Source: a virus
Reading direction: 5' to 3' (one strand)
IMG/VR virus record: IMGVR_UViG_3300036853_000321
Coordinates: 1-46,375 of that record
DNA length: 46,375 bases
A model generated the notes under the pieces. That model made no database searches, was not told the origin of the DNA, and saw nothing but the letters and a program-made list of their open reading frames with translations. Within the stretch, counting starts at the first letter, position 1, and every line of letters begins with the position of its first letter. Position numbers and translations under genes: made by a program. Below, piece after piece: positions 44,534 through 46,375 of the stretch.

Positions 44534-44817
44534 AGCCCCGCCGGGAGGACATCCGCAGCGTCGCCCGCGAGCTGGCGGAGGCCGAGCCCGTGGCGATCGT
44601 GATGCCCGCGCTCGACGCCTACTCCGTCCTCGCGATCGTGCAGTACGCCTGGCGCAACCCCAACCTCGACGCCCGCGAGAAGGAGCTCATCGAACGCTTC
44701 GGCCGCGCCCTGCAGGCGGCCATCGCCCGCCGGGCGCCGAAGGCCGGGGAGACGCTGGAGCTCGGGTGGTACGTCGCCTACGACCAGCCGCCGCGGGGGA
44801 GGAGGAACGAGTCGTGA
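44530..44817 (+). CDS. Hypothetical small protein
   Basis: This 95-residue protein (MKPRREDIRSVARELAEAEP start) is alpha/beta: a helix, a VAIVMPALDAYSVLAIVQYA strand/helix stretch, helix LDAREKELIERFGRALQAAI, then a strand (TLELGWYVAYDQPP). ATGA overlap upstream, GTGA overlap downstream. No family is recognised. Confidence 0.6.
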   Translation: MKPRREDIRSVARELAEAEPVAIVMPALDAYSVLAIVQYAWRNPNLDAREKELIERFGRALQAAIARRAPKAGETLELGWYVAYDQPPRGRRNES

Positions 44818-45035
44818 AGAACAAGAAACCCCACCGCGGGGCGCCGCTGCCGGACTTCAGCAAGCTACTCCCGCGGCGCAAGGTCGAGGACGACGAGCCG
44901 GCCCCCGCGGCGTGGGTGGGGAAGTACAAGCCCAGGGAATTGGCGGCGGGGGAAAAGCCGCTTCAGCCAGGCGACGCCGAGCGCCTGGCCGAGATATCCC
45001 GCCGGCAGCTCGCCTCGCTGCGGGGCAAGCCGTGA
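44814..45035 (+). CDS. Small charged protein
   Basis: This 73-residue, GTG-started protein begins MKNKKPHRGAPLPDFSKLLP. It is basic at the N-terminus, acidic in the middle, and has a C-terminal helix (AERLAEISRRQLASLRGKP). It is probably disordered for the most part. GTGA overlaps on both sides place it in the right-arm operon. No family is recognised. Confidence 0.55.
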   Translation: MKNKKPHRGAPLPDFSKLLPRRKVEDDEPAPAAWVGKYKPRELAAGEKPLQPGDAERLAEISRRQLASLRGKP

Positions 45036-45277
45036 GCCTGCCGTGGGCAGAGTATCAGGACGACGATCACTGCGCGTGGTGCGGGCGCCTCCTGCAAGAC
45101 GAGGATACGGGGCAGGTGAATACCAGCCTGGGGTTCCCGAAGCGCAACTGGGTGCCCATCTGCAAGGACAACGGCGGGTGCGCGTACCGGCTCGGGCTCA
45201 TCGTCGGTCGCATTGACCTCGCCCACGAGATGTTCGATGAGCCGGGGCCGGCGGCGGGGAAGGGGAGCAAGCCGTGA
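45032..45277 (+). CDS. Small zinc-ribbon protein
   Basis: This is an 81-residue, GTG-started protein. CAWCGRLLQDEDTGQVNT, then ICKDNGGCAYRLGLIVG gives a four-Cys treble-clef-like or ribbon site. The rest is helical (RIDLAHEMFDEPGPA). It is one of several similar small ribbon proteins in this arm. GTGA overlaps on both sides. No function can be assigned. Confidence 0.6.
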   Translation: MSLPWAEYQDDDHCAWCGRLLQDEDTGQVNTSLGFPKRNWVPICKDNGGCAYRLGLIVGRIDLAHEMFDEPGPAAGKGSKP

Positions 45278-45552
45278 AGCTATCGACGATACTGCAGCGG
45301 GGACGGGCGCGCATCGCTGACCCCAACCACTGGTGGAACGGGGAGGGCAGTACCATGGGACTCCGTGAATGTGCCGTCAGTGCTCTGGAGGGTCTGCCCC
45401 GCAACACAGAGGCCCGCACACAACTCGCAGTCCTCGCCCTTTGCCTGTATGACGAACCGACCACGTTCGTGAACGACCACCACGGTCACGCGGCGGTGCT
45501 CGCCCTCTACGACGCCGCCATCAGCGCGGCCCTGAGCGACGAGGCGCCGTGA
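45274..45552 (+). CDS. DUF6197-like protein
   Basis: This is a 92-residue protein. The pattern I-L-x-x-A/G-R-x-x-I-x-D-P-x-x-W-x-x-G, CAVSAL, then FVNDHHGHAAVLALYDAAIS is the signature I recall for DUF6197, a small family found in actinobacteria and phages and often located next to other small genes. Its function is unknown. GTG start, GTGA overlaps on both sides. The family name is from memory. Confidence 0.65.
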   Translation: MKLSTILQRGRARIADPNHWWNGEGSTMGLRECAVSALEGLPRNTEARTQLAVLALCLYDEPTTFVNDHHGHAAVLALYDAAISAALSDEAP

Positions 45553-45728
45553 CGGGGTTGAACGCCGGGCCGCCAGCGTGCCTCCACGACCCGGGGCTCG
45601 CGACGCTGACCAGGGACACGCTCCGCCTCGTGTACACCTGGCGCTGCTGGAAGTGCGGGCGGGTCATGGAGACCCAGACCGAGGTCATCGCGCTCCTGCC
45701 GGCGCGAGACAGGGTGCTGTGGCCGTGA
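45549..45728 (+). CDS. Small zinc-binding-type protein
   Basis: This is a 59-residue, GTG-started protein. ACLHDPG and RCWKCGRVMETQTE provide a Cys/His pair and a C-x2-C pair suited to one zinc. The gene is too short for most searches but is held in the GTGA chain and has GC-rich third positions. No family is recognised. Confidence 0.55.
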   Translation: MTGLNAGPPACLHDPGLATLTRDTLRLVYTWRCWKCGRVMETQTEVIALLPARDRVLWP

Positions 45729-45961
45729 CGGGGTGGGAGGGGAAAAGGGTGCACCGGCTGGTGTTCGGTCACTCGTGGTGCGGGGTGCCGGCGGGGATGC
45801 CGGACGAGTGGCCAGCCGGGCACGCGTGGTCGAGCTACTGGCACGAGGTCAGCTGCCCCGATTGCCTGAAGACAAAGTCGGACTGGCCGCGGGAGGGGGC
45901 GGCCCCGCCGGGGGCGCCGAAGATCACCGGCGGCGGGCCGCCGAAGCCGAAGGGAGGGTGA
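45725..45961 (+). CDS. Small zinc-binding-type protein
   Basis: This is a 78-residue, GTG-started protein. VFGHSWCGVPAGMPDEWPAG and WHEVSCPDCLKTKSD give a His/Cys pair and a C-x2-C pair, likely one zinc site, and the C-terminus is Gly/Pro/Lys-rich. GTGA overlap with the gene upstream. The structure resembles its neighbour. No function is known. Confidence 0.6.
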   Translation: MTGWEGKRVHRLVFGHSWCGVPAGMPDEWPAGHAWSSYWHEVSCPDCLKTKSDWPREGAAPPGAPKITGGGPPKPKGG

Positions 45962-45968
45962 GGGAGCG

Positions 45969-46142
45969 GTGGACCGCGGGTGGCGGGGCGTGGCGGCGGG
46001 GGCCTCCGTCGGCTTCGTGGTGGCCAACTGCGGGCTGGCGGTGCTGGCCGCGGCCGTCGGCGACCGCCTCACCGCGTGCTTCTCCCTGGCCTGGGCCACG
46101 CTGTTTGCCCTGGGGCTCCTGGTACTCCGCGGCCCAGACTGA
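45969..46142 (+). CDS. Two-span small membrane protein (57 aa)
   Basis: This is a 57-residue, GTG-started protein. VAAGASVGFVVANCGLAVLA (8-27) and FSLAWATLFALGLLVL (37-52) are two hydrophobic spans separated by a short DRLTAC loop. GAGGGAGC precedes the start. It could be a holin-like or host-interaction protein; nothing in the sequence decides this. Confidence 0.55.
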   Translation: MDRGWRGVAAGASVGFVVANCGLAVLAAAVGDRLTACFSLAWATLFALGLLVLRGPD

Positions 46143-46147
46143 CTCCC

Positions 46148-46375
46148 ATGGGGAGAGACGGGGAGCGGAGCTCGGGGCGGTGCCGCCTTCACGGCCGGCT
46201 CGAGGGCCGCCACTGCGACGCGTGCGAGGGAGGGCCCGGGCCGGGGCCGGCGGCTGCGGTGCCGGCCAGGGGGCGGGTTTCCAGACCAGCGCGAACCCTG
46301 TCCCACACGCCTGCACCCGATTTCCTCACAGGCGGTTGTCCGGATCCGGATCCGGATCCGGATCCGGAACCGGCG
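46148..46375 (+). CDS. Partial gene running off the right end
   Basis: An ATG at 46148 opens 76 codons without a stop to the window end. The start (MGRDGERSSGRCRLHGRLEG) and then HCDAC give a C-x2-H / C-x2-C-like zinc site of the kind common in this arm. The last codons read (Pro-Asp) repeats, encoded by the TCCGGA hexamers. The ribosome binding site is weak. The remainder of the gene would lie beyond the window or, if the molecule is circular, near position 1. Confidence 0.4.
   Translation, partial: MGRDGERSSGRCRLHGRLEGRHCDACEGGPGPGPAAAVPARGRVSRPARTLSHTPAPDFLTGGCPDPDPDPDPEPA
46339..46368. repeat. TCCGGA x5 hexamer array at right end
   Basis: Five perfect TCCGGA units lie seven bases from the window end, within the partial gene. 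The same hexamer, in different phase, opens the window and recurs at 411-428. Confidence 0.8.

Noticed and set aside
1-46375. CRISPR array
   Set aside because: The only regular repeats are hexamers, 18-bp coding repeats and ~20-bp iterons; none has the repeat/spacer lengths of a CRISPR.

Overview
The window looks like a near-complete genome or large contig of a temperate, podovirus-like tailed phage of a high-GC bacterium. G+C is roughly two thirds by eye, genes are tightly packed, and GTG starts with 4-base stop/start overlaps are common. The evidence is a full virion module (large terminase, portal, scaffold, HK97-type capsid, connector, P22-like tail hub, tailspike, internal ejection proteins), lysis genes, lambda-like recombination and replication genes, and a tyrosine integrase. 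No host genes were recognised, so the host cannot be named.

Layout. 1-600: gene-free, with GGATCC-rich hexamer repeats also found at the right end. 694-2257: four minus-strand small genes (ribbon-helix-helix-like and Cys-rich). 2471-4647: a plus-strand module that opens with three consecutive ~30-residue single-span membrane proteins joined by GTGA overlaps to a Cys-rich phage protein, then two small DNA-binding proteins behind a promoter with its own operator-like dyad. 4755-10464: minus-strand lysis (M15 endopeptidase, holin-like), replication (helicase-loader-like, initiator with embedded iterons) and DNA-modification genes (QueE, DpdA-like transglycosylase, cytosine-5 methyltransferase), plus a DnaA-domain-IV-like protein. 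10465-11050: control region with dyads and a strong terminator. 11051-14937: integrase, RecT, Cas4-type nuclease, HTH protein, RusA. 14930-40819: minus-strand late genes, interrupted by one plus-strand gene at 17170-17424. 40820-41159: divergent control region. 41160-46375: plus-strand chain of about 18 small genes, many with zinc-ribbon cysteines, including a Lar-like protein and a DGQHR/ParB-like protein; the last gene runs off the end.

How the genes fit together. Late transcription probably starts near 40.8 kb and proceeds leftward through packaging, capsid, tail and ejection genes, possibly as far as the terminator at 10.95 kb. RecT, the nuclease and RusA form a single-strand-annealing recombination set. 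The initiator carries an origin-like iteron block in its own reading frame. QueE and the DpdA-like enzyme together suggest replacement of some guanines in phage DNA by a 7-deazaguanine. With the cytosine methyltransferase and the Lar-like protein this makes a layered anti-restriction strategy. A GroES-like protein between portal and scaffold may help fold virion proteins. I found no obvious CI-type repressor, DNA polymerase or replicative helicase.

All family assignments come from reading motifs by eye. No database search was run.
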